Assembly (NCBI GenBank): GCA_024233215.1
Contig: JACKPW010000041.1
Coordinates: forward strand, 1-26,547
DNA: 26,547 bases
Source: Verrucomicrobiales bacterium
Lineage (GTDB): Bacteria > Verrucomicrobiota > Verrucomicrobiia > Limisphaerales > J093
Direction of reading: 5' to 3'
Part shown: positions 1 through 7,381 of the stretch, one piece after another
Layout: each line of letters begins with the position of its first letter
Numbering within the stretch: position 1 is the first letter of the stretch
Translations under genes and position numbers: made by a program
Notes under the pieces: generated by a model
Seen by the model: the letters and a program-made list of their open reading frames with translations, nothing else
Database searches by the model: none
What the model was told of the DNA's origin: nothing

Positions 1-1
1 G

Positions 2-856
2 GTGAAGTCGGGGGACTACCATCTGCTGGCCGCCGTGGGCGCCAAAGCCGACCAACCTGCCGGCGGGGTTGCCACCCAACCCATCCGGTTACTTTCGCCC
101 ACCCAGCTCGCACCGAACGAAATCGTGTACCTCGATCTGACCGGCGATCCCGCCGACGAGGAGGACACCGGGATCATGGTCTGGAATCGGCACCCGCAGA
201 AGACTGCGGAGATCAGCCTCCACTACCGGTTGCCGGTTCCGTCCGGGCCGGTGGAGCCGATGATGGAACTCGAACCCTATGGTGTCGAAGTCCAGGTCAC
301 CGGCGTGAATGCGGGCGACTACACCCTGCTCGTTGCGGTGGATTACGGCGCGGGCCATCCGGCGCCGACCGACGAACGGGTACTCCTGCGGCTCTCCGGC
401 TCAACCGGCAGATCCGTCTGGACCTGGCCCGCCCCCGATCCGGACAATGCACGTGGTCCCATCGATGGTCCCGCTCCCTGGGCGGCCCTGGCGGCGCGCG
501 ACAAGACCACGCTCGGCGCGTGGGGCATGGATCCCGACGACGACTACGTGTGGGCGGTCGTGTCGAACTGCGGCACCTTTGGTGTGGGGCGCCGGCCCGC
601 CATGCTGCGTGACCTTGAGATCACGCCAACCGGAGACCTTCGAATCCGGTTCCTGTCGGCCGAAAACCGCGCGTACCGGCTTCTCTCCGCCGCGAGCCTG
701 CCCGGCGAATGGGAACCGCATCCGGTCCGAATGCCCGGCGGCGCCGAACTGGTAGAAGGCTTTTGGGGCAGTGGGGATCTGCTGGAAGTGCTCGTTGATC
801 TTCAGGATGCCCGGCGCTTCTTCAGACTGGAGTCCTGGCTCCCGGACATGCCGTAA
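2..856 (+). CDS. C-terminal part of an unrecognised, probably secreted protein
   Basis: This reading frame is open from the window edge to the TAA at 854-856. The GTG at base 2 is only the first possible start, and the true N-terminus probably lies outside the window. I do not recognise a family. The visible 284 residues look like beta-rich extracellular modules: an early part rich in Pro, Gly, Asp and Val, and a last ~60 residues with alternating hydrophobics ending in a DARRFFRLES motif. That ending resembles the C-terminal beta modules of large exported Verrucomicrobia proteins, where similar '..FYRL' endings are common; this is recollection of a pattern and not a search result. No catalytic motif or membrane segment is visible. 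A hairpin 44 bases after the stop may end its transcript. Confidence 0.6.
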   Translation: MKSGDYHLLAAVGAKADQPAGGVATQPIRLLSPTQLAPNEIVYLDLTGDPADEEDTGIMVWNRHPQKTAEISLHYRLPVPSGPVEPMMELEPYGVEVQVTGVNAGDYTLLVAVDYGAGHPAPTDERVLLRLSGSTGRSVWTWPAPDPDNARGPIDGPAPWAALAARDKTTLGAWGMDPDDDYVWAVVSNCGTFGVGRRPAMLRDLEITPTGDLRIRFLSAENRAYRLLSAASLPGEWEPHPVRMPGGAELVEGFWGSGDLLEVLVDLQDARRFFRLESWLPDMP

Positions 857-899
857 GTCCCGGCACCTTCCGTTCCGCCCGCGGCCTCGGACTAGTCTG

Positions 900-924
900 C
901 CCGCCACTTCCCCGTAGTGGCGGG
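900..924 (+). terminator. Perfect 9-bp stem hairpin after the first gene
   Basis: Arms CCCGCCACT (900-908) and AGTGGCGGG (916-924) pair perfectly around a 7-base loop, 44 bases past the stop of the preceding gene. The stem is GC-rich but no uninterrupted T run follows (ATCGGCGTCCTTT), so it is an imperfect intrinsic terminator. It could instead be an mRNA-stabilising hairpin or a dispersed palindromic repeat. Confidence 0.45.
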
Positions 925-1007
925 ATCGGCGTCCTTTCGCGAGTTTGCTTGTCCGGTTGCCCTGCGGTCGGCGCGAGCGCAATCCGGTTGCCGGGGGCTC
1001 GTCGGCT

Positions 1008-1042
1008 GTGCCAAGCTTTCGCCGAACCGGATCCCTTGGCAC
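1008..1042 (+). promoter_or_regulatory. Inverted repeat in the leader of the URO-D-like gene
   Basis: GTGCCAAG (1008-1015) and CTTGGCAC (1035-1042) are perfect 8-base inverted arms with a 19-base spacer, ending 30 bases before the ATG of the next gene. It could be an operator or a leader hairpin. A direct repeat of TCATGAC follows at about 1054-1069. No Shine-Dalgarno or convincing sigma-70 elements are visible nearby. The functional reading is inference. Confidence 0.3.
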
Positions 1043-1072
1043 GGCGCGGAAGTCTCATGACCTCATGACACG

Positions 1073-2512
1073 ATGAACACGGAACAACTCTATCAGCAAC
1101 GGCTCAGTCGCTATGTGGCGGCCATGCGCAACGAGCAACCCGACTGCGTTCCCATCCGGCCGTTCGTGGCGGAGTTCACCGCCCGCTACGCCGGGTTCAC
1201 CTGCCAGGAGGTGGCGCACGATTACAACAAGGCGTTCGAGGCCGCCATCCGGTGCGCCCGCGATTACGACTGGGACGCCATCGTGCCGAACATGGTCTAT
1301 GTCTGGACCGGGCTCGCCCAGGCGATGGGACTCCGTTACTACGGCGTGCCGGGCGTGGGCATCCCGCATGACGTCGGGTTCAACTACATCGAGCCACCGG
1401 AGGACCAGGCCTTCATGCGCGAGGACGAATACGACGCGTTGATCGACGATCCGACCGGCTTCCTTTACGAGGTCTGGTTTCCCCGCGTGTGCGCCGACGC
1501 CGCCCGGATCGGCGAGGCCTGCACCCTTCGGAACAACGCCGCGTTCGTGAAGGGTGGCATGGCGATGTTGCAGTACTTCTACGCGTTCGGCCCGCAAATC
1601 GCCCGGATGCGCAGTGAAACCGGGACCGCCTCCGCCATCGCCGGCATCTTCAAGGCGCCGTTCGACATCATCGCCGACAAGCTCCGTGGCTACGTCGGGT
1701 TGACGATGGACATGCACACGCAGCCCGACAAGGTGCTCAAAGCCTGTGAAGCCCTCTCGCCTCATCTGTGTCACGTCGGCCTGACCACTGCCGACCCGGC
1801 CGGGCAGGTGCCGATCGGGTTCTGGATGCATCGTGGGTGCGTGCCTTTCGTGAAGCCGTCGCAGTTCGAATCGCATTACTGGCCCACGCTGAAACCGATC
1901 ATCGAGGAGTTCTGGAAGCACGGCCACCAGACCCTGTTCTACGCCGAAGGCAAGTGGCATCATCATTTCGATGCCTTCCGCGAACTGCCCGACCGCAGCA
2001 TCGTGTTTCATTGCGATCAGGACGACATCTTCGAGGTTCACCGGCGCCTGCATGACAAGTTCGCCATCAGTGGCGGCATCCCGAATGTGTTGCTCAGCTA
2101 CGGCAAGCCGGAGGAGGTGCGCGAGTTCTGCACGCGGGTGCTCCGCGAAGTGGCCGGGAATGGCGGTTACATCATGGACGCCGGGGCCATCATGCAGAAC
2201 GACACGTCACCCGAGAACCTGCGGGTGATGACGGAAGTGACGCGCGAACTGGGCGGTTATTCGGGCAGCCGTTTCCAGGCCACACCACCCGAGGAGACCA
2301 GGGGACCGCAACCCACCGAGGACGACATGCGTCGGCCGGGGCTGGCGAATCCCAAGCGAACCCGCCGTGCGCCGGGGGTCTGCGTGCCCTGGGAAGAGAA
2401 GGCGAAGGAACTGCCCGAGATCACGGGCGACCCCGATTTGGTCCGTCGGATCTGGGAATCGACCGACGCCCTCGGGAACATGTTCATCTGGCAGTGCCTG
2501 TTGAGCTTTTGA
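1073..2512 (+). CDS. Uroporphyrinogen decarboxylase (URO-D) superfamily protein
   Basis: The 479-residue soluble protein has the general layout of the URO-D/methylcobamide:CoM methyltransferase superfamily (TIM barrel). It has an N-terminal segment with conserved prolines (VPIRPFVAEF), a mid-region running from LRNNAAFVKGG to the Gly- and Met-rich stretch, and C-terminal strands with FHCDQDD and DAGAIMQNDTSPENLR, the last equivalent to the usual 'TPxENL' substrate-loop end. It is longer than HemE (about 350 residues) and lacks HemE's N-terminal arginine motifs, so haem synthesis is unlikely. Relatives in this superfamily are often corrinoid-linked methyltransferases or enzymes of unknown substrate. 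No corrinoid protein gene is adjacent. The ATG at 1073 begins a plausible N-terminus. The stop is separated by one base from the convergent gene downstream. Family assignment is firm and the substrate is unknown. Confidence 0.8.
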   Translation: MNTEQLYQQRLSRYVAAMRNEQPDCVPIRPFVAEFTARYAGFTCQEVAHDYNKAFEAAIRCARDYDWDAIVPNMVYVWTGLAQAMGLRYYGVPGVGIPHDVGFNYIEPPEDQAFMREDEYDALIDDPTGFLYEVWFPRVCADAARIGEACTLRNNAAFVKGGMAMLQYFYAFGPQIARMRSETGTASAIAGIFKAPFDIIADKLRGYVGLTMDMHTQPDKVLKACEALSPHLCHVGLTTADPAGQVPIGFWMHRGCVPFVKPSQFESHYWPTLKPIIEEFWKHGHQTLFYAEGKWHHHFDAFRELPDRSIVFHCDQDDIFEVHRRLHDKFAISGGIPNVLLSYGKPEEVREFCTRVLREVAGNGGYIMDAGAIMQNDTSPENLRVMTEVTRELGGYSGSRFQATPPEETRGPQPTEDDMRRPGLANPKRTRRAPGVCVPWEEKAKELPEITGDPDLVRRIWESTDALGNMFIWQCLLSF

Positions 2513-2513
2513 C

Positions 2514-3569
2514 CTACGCGGGCCGCATCCAGATGAGCTGTTCCTCGATGTTCCGGTGGAGTCGGTAGGGCTTCACGTGATCGCGGATCTCGGGACCGAG
2601 GATCTCCATCCTGGCCAGGTCCGCGCAGCCCATGCCGGCGTCGGCGCAGAAGTTCAGATAGCCCATCTTCGCAAAGTCGATTCCCATCAGTTCCACCCCC
2701 ACGCGGTCTGCGGCCAGCCAGTCGAGGCTGACCACTCCGACCCGGTGATCCACCGGCGTGCCACCCACGGGCCCGTTGCCCTCCATCCCCTCGACGCCAT
2801 CCAGCACGGAAAGGTCCGGGCGCAACTGCCGGGAGAGCGCGTAGAGGTTGTAGTTGATCCCGCGAAAGCCGCTCCCGTGGACGATGGGTTTGTCGATGGT
2901 GGTGCCGGGCTTCCGGTTGCGACCCCAGGCGAAGCCGAGGTCCTTGATCGGTGCGCCGAACACGATGTTCTTCAACGAAAGCGTGGCCACCGCGCGATCA
3001 TGGGTCTTCAGGCGGGTGGCCGAGATGATGAAGTTGTCGCGGCTGAGGAGCAGGCTCGAGGTGCGGACGGGATGGGGGCGGAAGTCCTTTTCATCGAAGA
3101 CGTGGATCTTCTCGTACGCCTCCTGGTCGAGGTCCACCAGCTTGGCGCCGAACTTGCCGGCCACGGGGTTGTAGCCGTAGTTCGCGAAGCCGTCCAGGGT
3201 CGGGCCGCCGGCGGCGGATTCGGCGATGACAATGTTGTCCGTCCGCCCGATCGACTTGAGGAACTCGAGGATGCCCTCGATCGATTCCGCGTGCGTGGCA
3301 CAGAGCGGCGTGTCAATGGCGACGTTGTTCGGCTTGATGACCACACGTTTGCCGGCGATGGCGCGGCGGATTGCGTCGGCGAAGGGTTTCATCCCTTCGA
3401 ACGCCATGTTTGCGCGGTCCGTGCCGGTGGTGAGCGCCACGCGGGTGCGTTCTCCGACGGCGCCCATGGCGGGCCGGGCGTTGGCTTGCCAGGGTCGCAT
3501 GGCCAGGCCGAGACCGGCGAACAGGGAAGTGTTGAGAAAAGAGCGGCGATTGATTGAGGGGGCTTTCAT
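2514..3569 (-). CDS. Tat-exported DUF362 domain protein
   Basis: I place the start at the ATG at 3569, giving 351 residues. The frame extends further upstream, but the extension is repeat-like intergenic sequence, whereas the 3569 start gives a proper twin-arginine leader: NRRSFLNTSL at residues 7-16, a hydrophobic stretch, and a likely cleavage near ANARPA. The mature part matches DUF362: VVIKPNN, an IGRTDNIVIAESAAGG segment, an ISATRLKTHD segment and KNIVFGAPI. DUF362 proteins are often annotated as iron-sulfur or ferredoxin-like, but I see no Cx2Cx2C cluster here, only scattered cysteines near the C-terminus (NFCADAGMGCADL). Function is unknown; Tat export suggests folding or cofactor loading before export. 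It converges on the URO-D-like gene with a one-base gap and is divergent from the DUF1080 gene. Confidence 0.82.
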   Translation of the reverse strand: MKAPSINRRSFLNTSLFAGLGLAMRPWQANARPAMGAVGERTRVALTTGTDRANMAFEGMKPFADAIRRAIAGKRVVIKPNNVAIDTPLCATHAESIEGILEFLKSIGRTDNIVIAESAAGGPTLDGFANYGYNPVAGKFGAKLVDLDQEAYEKIHVFDEKDFRPHPVRTSSLLLSRDNFIISATRLKTHDRAVATLSLKNIVFGAPIKDLGFAWGRNRKPGTTIDKPIVHGSGFRGINYNLYALSRQLRPDLSVLDGVEGMEGNGPVGGTPVDHRVGVVSLDWLAADRVGVELMGIDFAKMGYLNFCADAGMGCADLARMEILGPEIRDHVKPYRLHRNIEEQLIWMRPA

Positions 3570-3634
3570 GGCGTCGATGAGGGGATTCAACGGCGTTGCG
3601 GCGGCGGCTGCAAACCGAAAGTGCCATGCCTGTA

Positions 3635-3671
3635 GACTGCGGTGGCACGCGGAGCACGACACCGCTTTGCG
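3635..3671 (+). repeat. Hairpin repeat, copy 1
   Basis: TGCGGTG (3638-3644) and CACCGCTTT (3660-3668) flank a 15-base loop, the core arms GCGGTG/CACCGC being inverted. The same frame, GA[C/G]TGCGGTG...CACCGCTTT.CG, recurs at 11729-11764, and a reversed variant lies at 3726-3763. This indicates a small dispersed hairpin family between genes. Copy number elsewhere in the genome cannot be seen from here. Confidence 0.55.
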
Positions 3672-3725
3672 GGCTGAGGGCGGCGTTCGGTTGCCTTTGA
3701 GGGATCGGGGACCGGTCGGCCAATC

Positions 3726-3763
3726 GAAAGCGCCGTCGTCGCGTTGCTCTGCCGGCGCAGTCC
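3726..3763 (-). repeat. Hairpin repeat, copy 2 (reverse orientation, compensated stem)
   Basis: Read on the minus strand this copy starts GGACTGCGCCG (3763-3753) and ends CGGCGCTTTCG (3735 leftward), with a 17-base loop. Compared with copy 1, stem bases changed from GCGGTG/CACCGC to GCGCCG/CGGCGC on both sides, so pairing is kept. That is the signature of selection on the hairpin or of a repeat family with coevolving arms. Confidence 0.5.
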
Positions 3764-3799
3764 AGAGGACGGGCTCAAGCCGGGCTTCCCACTCGTGGA

Positions 3800-3821
3800 G
3801 GCGGCGGTTAGATTCGCCGCC
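3800..3821 (+). promoter_or_regulatory. 7-bp stem hairpin just upstream of the DUF1080 gene
   Basis: GGCGGCG (3800-3806) and CGCCGCC (3815-3821) are perfect inverted arms around GTTAGATT, ending 23 bases before the ATG at 3845. It lies in the divergent spacer 3570-3844, which otherwise holds the two hairpin repeats. It may be a leader hairpin or an operator; no promoter hexamers could be assigned with confidence. Confidence 0.3.
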
Positions 3822-3844
3822 ACGTCAAAACGAAATTCACAACG

Positions 3845-4552
3845 ATGAAAGCACCGCATCTCCTTTACCGCATGCTTGCCGCCGCGAGTGGCGGCTTGTT
3901 TCTCGCCGCACAGGCCGCCGATTTGCCGCAGCCGAAAGTCATCGATCCCGGCCCGCCCGGCGGTATCCCGTCCGATGCCATTGTCCTCTTCGATGGCAAG
4001 GACCTGTCCGCCTGGCGCGATGCAAACGGCGGGCCGGCGCGTTGGGAGGTCAAGGACGGCATGGCGGTGGTCAACGGCACGGGCAGCCTCTTCAGCAAGG
4101 CCGAGTTTGGGGCCTGTCAGTTGCACGTCGAATGGGCGTCGCCGGAACCCGCCGGCAAGGAGGGTCAGGGTCGCGGCAACAGCGGGGTCTATCTCCAGGG
4201 CCGCTACGAGATTCAGGTGCTGGATTCCTACGGCAGCAAGACCTATCCCGACGGCCAGGCGGGCGCCCTCTACTCGAACTTCCCGCCGCTGGTCAATGCC
4301 TGCCGCCCACCCACCGAGTGGCAGAGCTACGACATCCTCTTCCATCCGCCGTTGGCCGGGGCCGACGGGCAGATCGTGCCGGGTTCGATCACGGTTCTGC
4401 ACAATGGCGTCGTCATTCAGGACCACGTGCCGGTCAAGAACTCCACCACGGCCGCCGCCTTCACGGGGCCGGTGGAGAAGGGCCCGCTGGTGCTCCAGGA
4501 CCACGGCTGTCCGGTCCGCTACAAGCGCCTCTGGATCCGTCCCCTTAAGTGA
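3845..4552 (+). CDS. Secreted DUF1080 (3-keto-disaccharide hydrolase-type) domain protein
   Basis: The 235-residue protein has a Sec signal peptide (residues 1 to about 24, ending LFLAAQA), then one DUF1080 domain. Hallmarks are IVLFDGKDLSAW at about residues 45-56, WEVKDGMAVV, the GNSGVYLQGRYEIQVLDSY core and the GALY.N.PP motif. DUF1080 has a concanavalin/LamG-like beta-sandwich fold. Some members hydrolyse 3-keto-glycosides, while many in Verrucomicrobia and Planctomycetes are uncharacterised extracellular proteins linked to polysaccharide use. The usual length for a single-domain member is about 200-250 residues, so it looks complete. It stands alone between repeat-rich spacers. The family is clear; the substrate is not. 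Confidence 0.88.
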   Translation: MKAPHLLYRMLAAASGGLFLAAQAADLPQPKVIDPGPPGGIPSDAIVLFDGKDLSAWRDANGGPARWEVKDGMAVVNGTGSLFSKAEFGACQLHVEWASPEPAGKEGQGRGNSGVYLQGRYEIQVLDSYGSKTYPDGQAGALYSNFPPLVNACRPPTEWQSYDILFHPPLAGADGQIVPGSITVLHNGVVIQDHVPVKNSTTAAAFTGPVEKGPLVLQDHGCPVRYKRLWIRPLK

Positions 4553-4560
4553 TTCTCAAC

Positions 4561-4587
4561 CGCGGATGAACGCGGATGAACGCGGAT
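4561..4587 (+). repeat. Tandem 10-mer repeat (CGCGGATGAA, 2.7 copies)
   Basis: Copies lie at 4561-4570, 4571-4580 and 4581-4587 (last one partial), starting 8 bases after the DUF1080 stop. The unit differs by two transitions from CACGAATGAA, which begins the inverted repeat at 20638, so both may belong to one short intergenic repeat class. The function is unknown. Confidence 0.7.
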
Positions 4588-4600
4588 GCGTGGTATCCAT

Positions 4601-4771
4601 GCAGTAGCCAGGGGGAGCGCGGCCGGCCTGGTTGCTCCTTTCGGCGGCTCGCCGAATGGCCCTCCGGCAGATGCCTCTTCACCGGATGGTGAGCTTCGGC
4701 GCACTTCGGATGTGGCGGGCGGGCCGCCCGCCACGGCACGCGAGCCGCGCGCGCTCCCCTGGCTTGACTGC
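4601..4771. mobile_element. MITE-like element with imperfect terminal inverted repeats
   Basis: The left end GCAGTAGCCAGGGGGAGCGC (4601-4620) matches the reverse complement of the right end (about 4751-4771) apart from a 2-base and a 1-base indel. Inside lies a perfect palindrome with 11-base arms (GTGGCGGGCGG, 4712-4722, and its complement 4724-4734). There is no coding capacity and no transposase in the window. It could be a non-autonomous mobile element or a palindromic intergenic repeat. It fills nearly the whole spacer before the TatD-family gene. Confidence 0.4.
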
Positions 4772-4785
4772 CTTTCCCCGCTGAC

Positions 4786-5595
4786 ATGACTCCCGAGTTC
4801 TACGACACCCATTGCCACCTCGACTTCCCCGATTTCAAGGAGGGGGTGGGGGAGGTGGTGCGTCGGGCACAGGAGGCGGGCATCACGCGCCTCGTTACGA
4901 TTGGCACCGAACTGCCCAGCAGCCTGCGGGCCATCGAACTGGCGGCGGCGTATGAACCTGTTTGGGCGGCGGTGGGCTGGCATCCGTCGGATGCGATGGA
5001 TGCGCCGCCCGATGTCCGGCCGCGCCTGCGGGAACTGGTGTCGCAGCCCAAAGTCGTGGCCATCGGCGAGATCGGGATCGACCACTACCGGCTGCCCTCG
5101 CAGCGCGGCGGTTCGGAGGAGCAGGACGAGCGTGCCAAGGCCCGGCAGGTCGAGGTCTTCCGGCAACAACTCGAAGTCGCCGCGGAACTCGGCCTGAACT
5201 GTGTGATCCACCAGCGAAGTGCCCTTGAACCCACCCTCGAAGTCTTCGCCCCCTTCGCCAACCGGGTGAAGGGAGTCTTCCACTGCTTCGTGGACGATCC
5301 GGCCGCGATGCGACGGATCGTGGAACTCGGTTCCCTCGTGAGCTTCACGGGCATCGTGACCTTCAAGAACGCCGAGACCGTCCGTGACTCCCTGCGCGCT
5401 GTTCCGGCGGACCGCTTCATGCTGGAGACTGACGCCCCGTTCCTGGCGCCGATGCCTTATCGCAGCAAGCGTTGCGAACCCGCCTACGTCCGCGAGATCG
5501 CGGTCTTCGCCGCCGAAGTGCGCGGTGTGTCGTTGGAGCAATTGAGCGCCGAGACCTGCGCCACCGCCCGGGGTTTCTTCCGGGGGTTGGAGTGA
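4786..5595 (+). CDS. TatD-family metal-dependent hydrolase (DNase)
   Basis: The 269-residue protein has the full TatD signature: DTHCHLDF (His9, His11), GEIGIDHY (Glu95), IHQRSA (His142), VFHCF (His166) and LETDAPFL (Asp216). These are the two-metal ligands of the TIM-barrel amidohydrolase fold, so it should be active. TatD-family proteins are cytosolic 3'-5' exonucleases or related phosphoesterases involved in DNA repair or RNA turnover, and the paralogues cannot be told apart by motif alone. The length is normal for the family (about 260). The start at 4786 is set by the THCH motif beginning at residue 8. Its stop is two bases from the end of the convergent ADP-ribosylglycohydrolase fusion gene. 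Confidence 0.93.
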   Translation: MTPEFYDTHCHLDFPDFKEGVGEVVRRAQEAGITRLVTIGTELPSSLRAIELAAAYEPVWAAVGWHPSDAMDAPPDVRPRLRELVSQPKVVAIGEIGIDHYRLPSQRGGSEEQDERAKARQVEVFRQQLEVAAELGLNCVIHQRSALEPTLEVFAPFANRVKGVFHCFVDDPAAMRRIVELGSLVSFTGIVTFKNAETVRDSLRAVPADRFMLETDAPFLAPMPYRSKRCEPAYVREIAVFAAEVRGVSLEQLSAETCATARGFFRGLE

Positions 5596-5597
5596 TC

Positions 5598-6944
5598 TCA
5601 GCCGAGATTGGCGGGGAACGGTTCCTTCTGGGTCCTCCACTCGGCGGGGATCCCCTCCGTTCCCACCGCCAGGGCAACGATCCCTCCGACGATGGCGGCG
5701 TTGGTGTCGCAATCCCCGCCTGCCGAAATTGTCAGGGAGAGGGCCCTCACGAAGTCGTCCGGGTGGCATGCCACGCACCACAGCGCGAAGGGCACAGTAT
5801 CGGGTGCCGTGACCCGCGACCCGTTTCCGAGCGCTTTCACGACGGCCGCAAGCGGTACCGTGGGCGGAGTTTGTGAGGCGATCAGGATCCCGCGACGCAC
5901 CTGGCTCTCCGGAGTGAATTCCATCGCTGCCTTGAAGATGTGGGCGGCCCGGGCTGACGGGTCCTCCTTCCTTGATCGCCACGACTGAGCGGCTGCCACC
6001 GCCACCGCGATGGTACCGGCGATGCCTTCGGGATGAGTGTGGGTAACGGTGGCTGAAGCCTCGGCCTCGCGCGCCGTCCTTGCCAGGTCATCCGCGAAGT
6101 ACGCTCCCAAAGGCGCCACCCGCATCGCGCCCCCGTTTCCCAGCGATCCCTGTCCACCGAAGGCATTGGACGCTCCCTGGCGCCAGTCGCCACCGCGGTT
6201 GATCTCGTTGAGCTGAGCCCGCGTCATGCTGCCATAGCCGCGATCGGGTTGGTTCGCGTATCGCCACGCGAAACGCCGGGCGAGCGAGTCTTGCCGGATG
6301 TGACCGTAGAGTCGCAGGACGTCGACAATCGAGAGCGCCATTTCCGTGTCGTCGGTGTGGAACCACGGGCCTGCCGGAAGCCCGAGCTCAATCACCTCCG
6401 CCGCCTGAGTGTACCGGCCGGCCAGCATTTCCCCCACTGCGTCGCCGATCGCAAGCCCTTCAAGCGACAGCATCGTGCGCTGCAACCTCTCGGCCTGGTC
6501 GGTCGCCGTTTGAAAGACCTCGTGGCGGGGAGGGTGGTGGAGCAAGGCCCGTGCTTTCGGCAGCCAGAGTCGTTCGACCCAGTCCTCCCCCATCGGTCCC
6601 ACGCGGTCCGCCTCCCAACCGGTAAACCGCAGTTCGTTGTGCATGGACCATGCCCGCTCCGTGTTGGTGGAGTGAATGATCACGGGGCAGAAGGGAAAGT
6701 GACAAGCGAGGGTGCGGGCGACATCAAGTCCGGTCCCCGGATCGCGTTTCGCACCCGGGCGGGGGTTTAGATCGTGATCCAGGGAGATGAGGTGAGTCAT
6801 GTGAAAGCACGCTTCGAACTCGGCGAGCATGGTCGGAGCATCGTGCCAGACCTTGATCTGCCATTCCCTGCCAAGTTCCGGCGCTGCCGCCTCAAACGCG
6901 GCGATTCGGTCGTTGTCATCTTCCAGGAGCAGGATGGTCTTCAT
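5598..6944 (-). CDS. cREC (cyclic-phosphate-processing receiver-like) domain fused to ADP-ribosylglycohydrolase
   Basis: I place the start at the ATG at 6944 (448 residues). The upstream extension of the frame only shadows vapC and vapB. Residues 1-135 form a receiver-like domain: ILLLEDDNDR at 4-13, ISLDHDLN (Asp56, Asp58) at 53-60, and VIIHSTN at 88-94. The LDHDL...HS.N pattern is that of the cyclic-phosphate-processing receiver family (cREC) and not a canonical REC. Residues ~155-448 are an ADP-ribosylglycohydrolase (DraG/ARH) with all motifs: GLAIGDAVGE 163-172, HTDDTEM 196-202, GNGGAMR 269-275, THTHPEG 301-307 and GGDCDTNA 409-416. The two acidic clusters bind two Mg ions in the family, so activity is expected. 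The start overlaps the vapC stop by 4 bases (ATGA), implying coupled translation. Known for the family: removal of ADP-ribose from proteins or nucleic acids. Inferred: the cREC domain handles a cyclic-phosphate nucleotide such as one made in RNA repair. The true substrate is unknown. Confidence 0.85.
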   Translation of the reverse strand: MKTILLLEDDNDRIAAFEAAAPELGREWQIKVWHDAPTMLAEFEACFHMTHLISLDHDLNPRPGAKRDPGTGLDVARTLACHFPFCPVIIHSTNTERAWSMHNELRFTGWEADRVGPMGEDWVERLWLPKARALLHHPPRHEVFQTATDQAERLQRTMLSLEGLAIGDAVGEMLAGRYTQAAEVIELGLPAGPWFHTDDTEMALSIVDVLRLYGHIRQDSLARRFAWRYANQPDRGYGSMTRAQLNEINRGGDWRQGASNAFGGQGSLGNGGAMRVAPLGAYFADDLARTAREAEASATVTHTHPEGIAGTIAVAVAAAQSWRSRKEDPSARAAHIFKAAMEFTPESQVRRGILIASQTPPTVPLAAVVKALGNGSRVTAPDTVPFALWCVACHPDDFVRALSLTISAGGDCDTNAAIVGGIVALAVGTEGIPAEWRTQKEPFPANLG

Positions 6945-7381
6945 CGCCCCGCTCCTTGCAGTGGGTTCACCCATTTCAGGCCTCGGAAGCGGGCGAAGTC
7001 GGTGTCGGTGGAATGGAGCACGCAGTTGTGCTCGAGGGCGAGGGCGGCCAGATGGGCGTCCGAGACGAGGTTGGCGGTGGCGTTGCCCACGCGCAGCATC
7101 TTCTGAAACAGGCCCCAAAGCAGGTCGGTCGGCGTGACCAGGCGGACACACGGCTGCTCCAGCCAGCTCTGGACCCGGTCGGTCGCTCCCTTCAGCGTCA
7201 AAGGTCGGCGATGCAGGCGCGCGTTGGTGGCGATCCGGATGAAGGCGGTCAGCACCGGCCAGCGGAGGCGGACCGGAACCGTCTCGCTCAGCCGGCCATC
7301 CCACCATTCCCGTGCGGCCTCGTGATGCGGGAAGAGGCTGTCTTCCGCGTACAGCAGCAGATTGGCGTCCACCAGGATCAC
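6941..7381 (-). CDS. vapC: VapC-family PIN-domain ribonuclease toxin
   Basis: The 146-residue protein is a typical VapC. VDANLLLY (Asp5) opens the PIN fold, followed by WWDGRL, the PVLTAFIRIATN helix, VSDAHLAAL (Asp108) and HSTDTDFARF (Asp126, Asp128), ending with GLKWVNPL. These acidic residues bind Mg for single-strand RNA cleavage, and many VapCs cut tRNA or rRNA. The start is GTG at 7381, chosen because the VDAN motif lies at residues 4-7 and because it overlaps the vapB stop by 4 bases (GTGA). The usual glutamate in the third helix is replaced by Thr45/Ala46, which also occurs in the 'AFIRI' subgroup as I recall it. Its end overlaps the start of the cREC/ARH gene by 4 bases, so toxin, antitoxin and hydrolase form one transcription unit. 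Confidence 0.92.
   Translation of the reverse strand: MILVDANLLLYAEDSLFPHHEAAREWWDGRLSETVPVRLRWPVLTAFIRIATNARLHRRPLTLKGATDRVQSWLEQPCVRLVTPTDLLWGLFQKMLRVGNATANLVSDAHLAALALEHNCVLHSTDTDFARFRGLKWVNPLQGAGR

Noticed and set aside
3226..4548. Plus-strand open frame spanning the DUF362 and DUF1080 genes
   Set aside because: It crosses two real genes and the repeat-rich spacer, with no protein-like pattern of its own.
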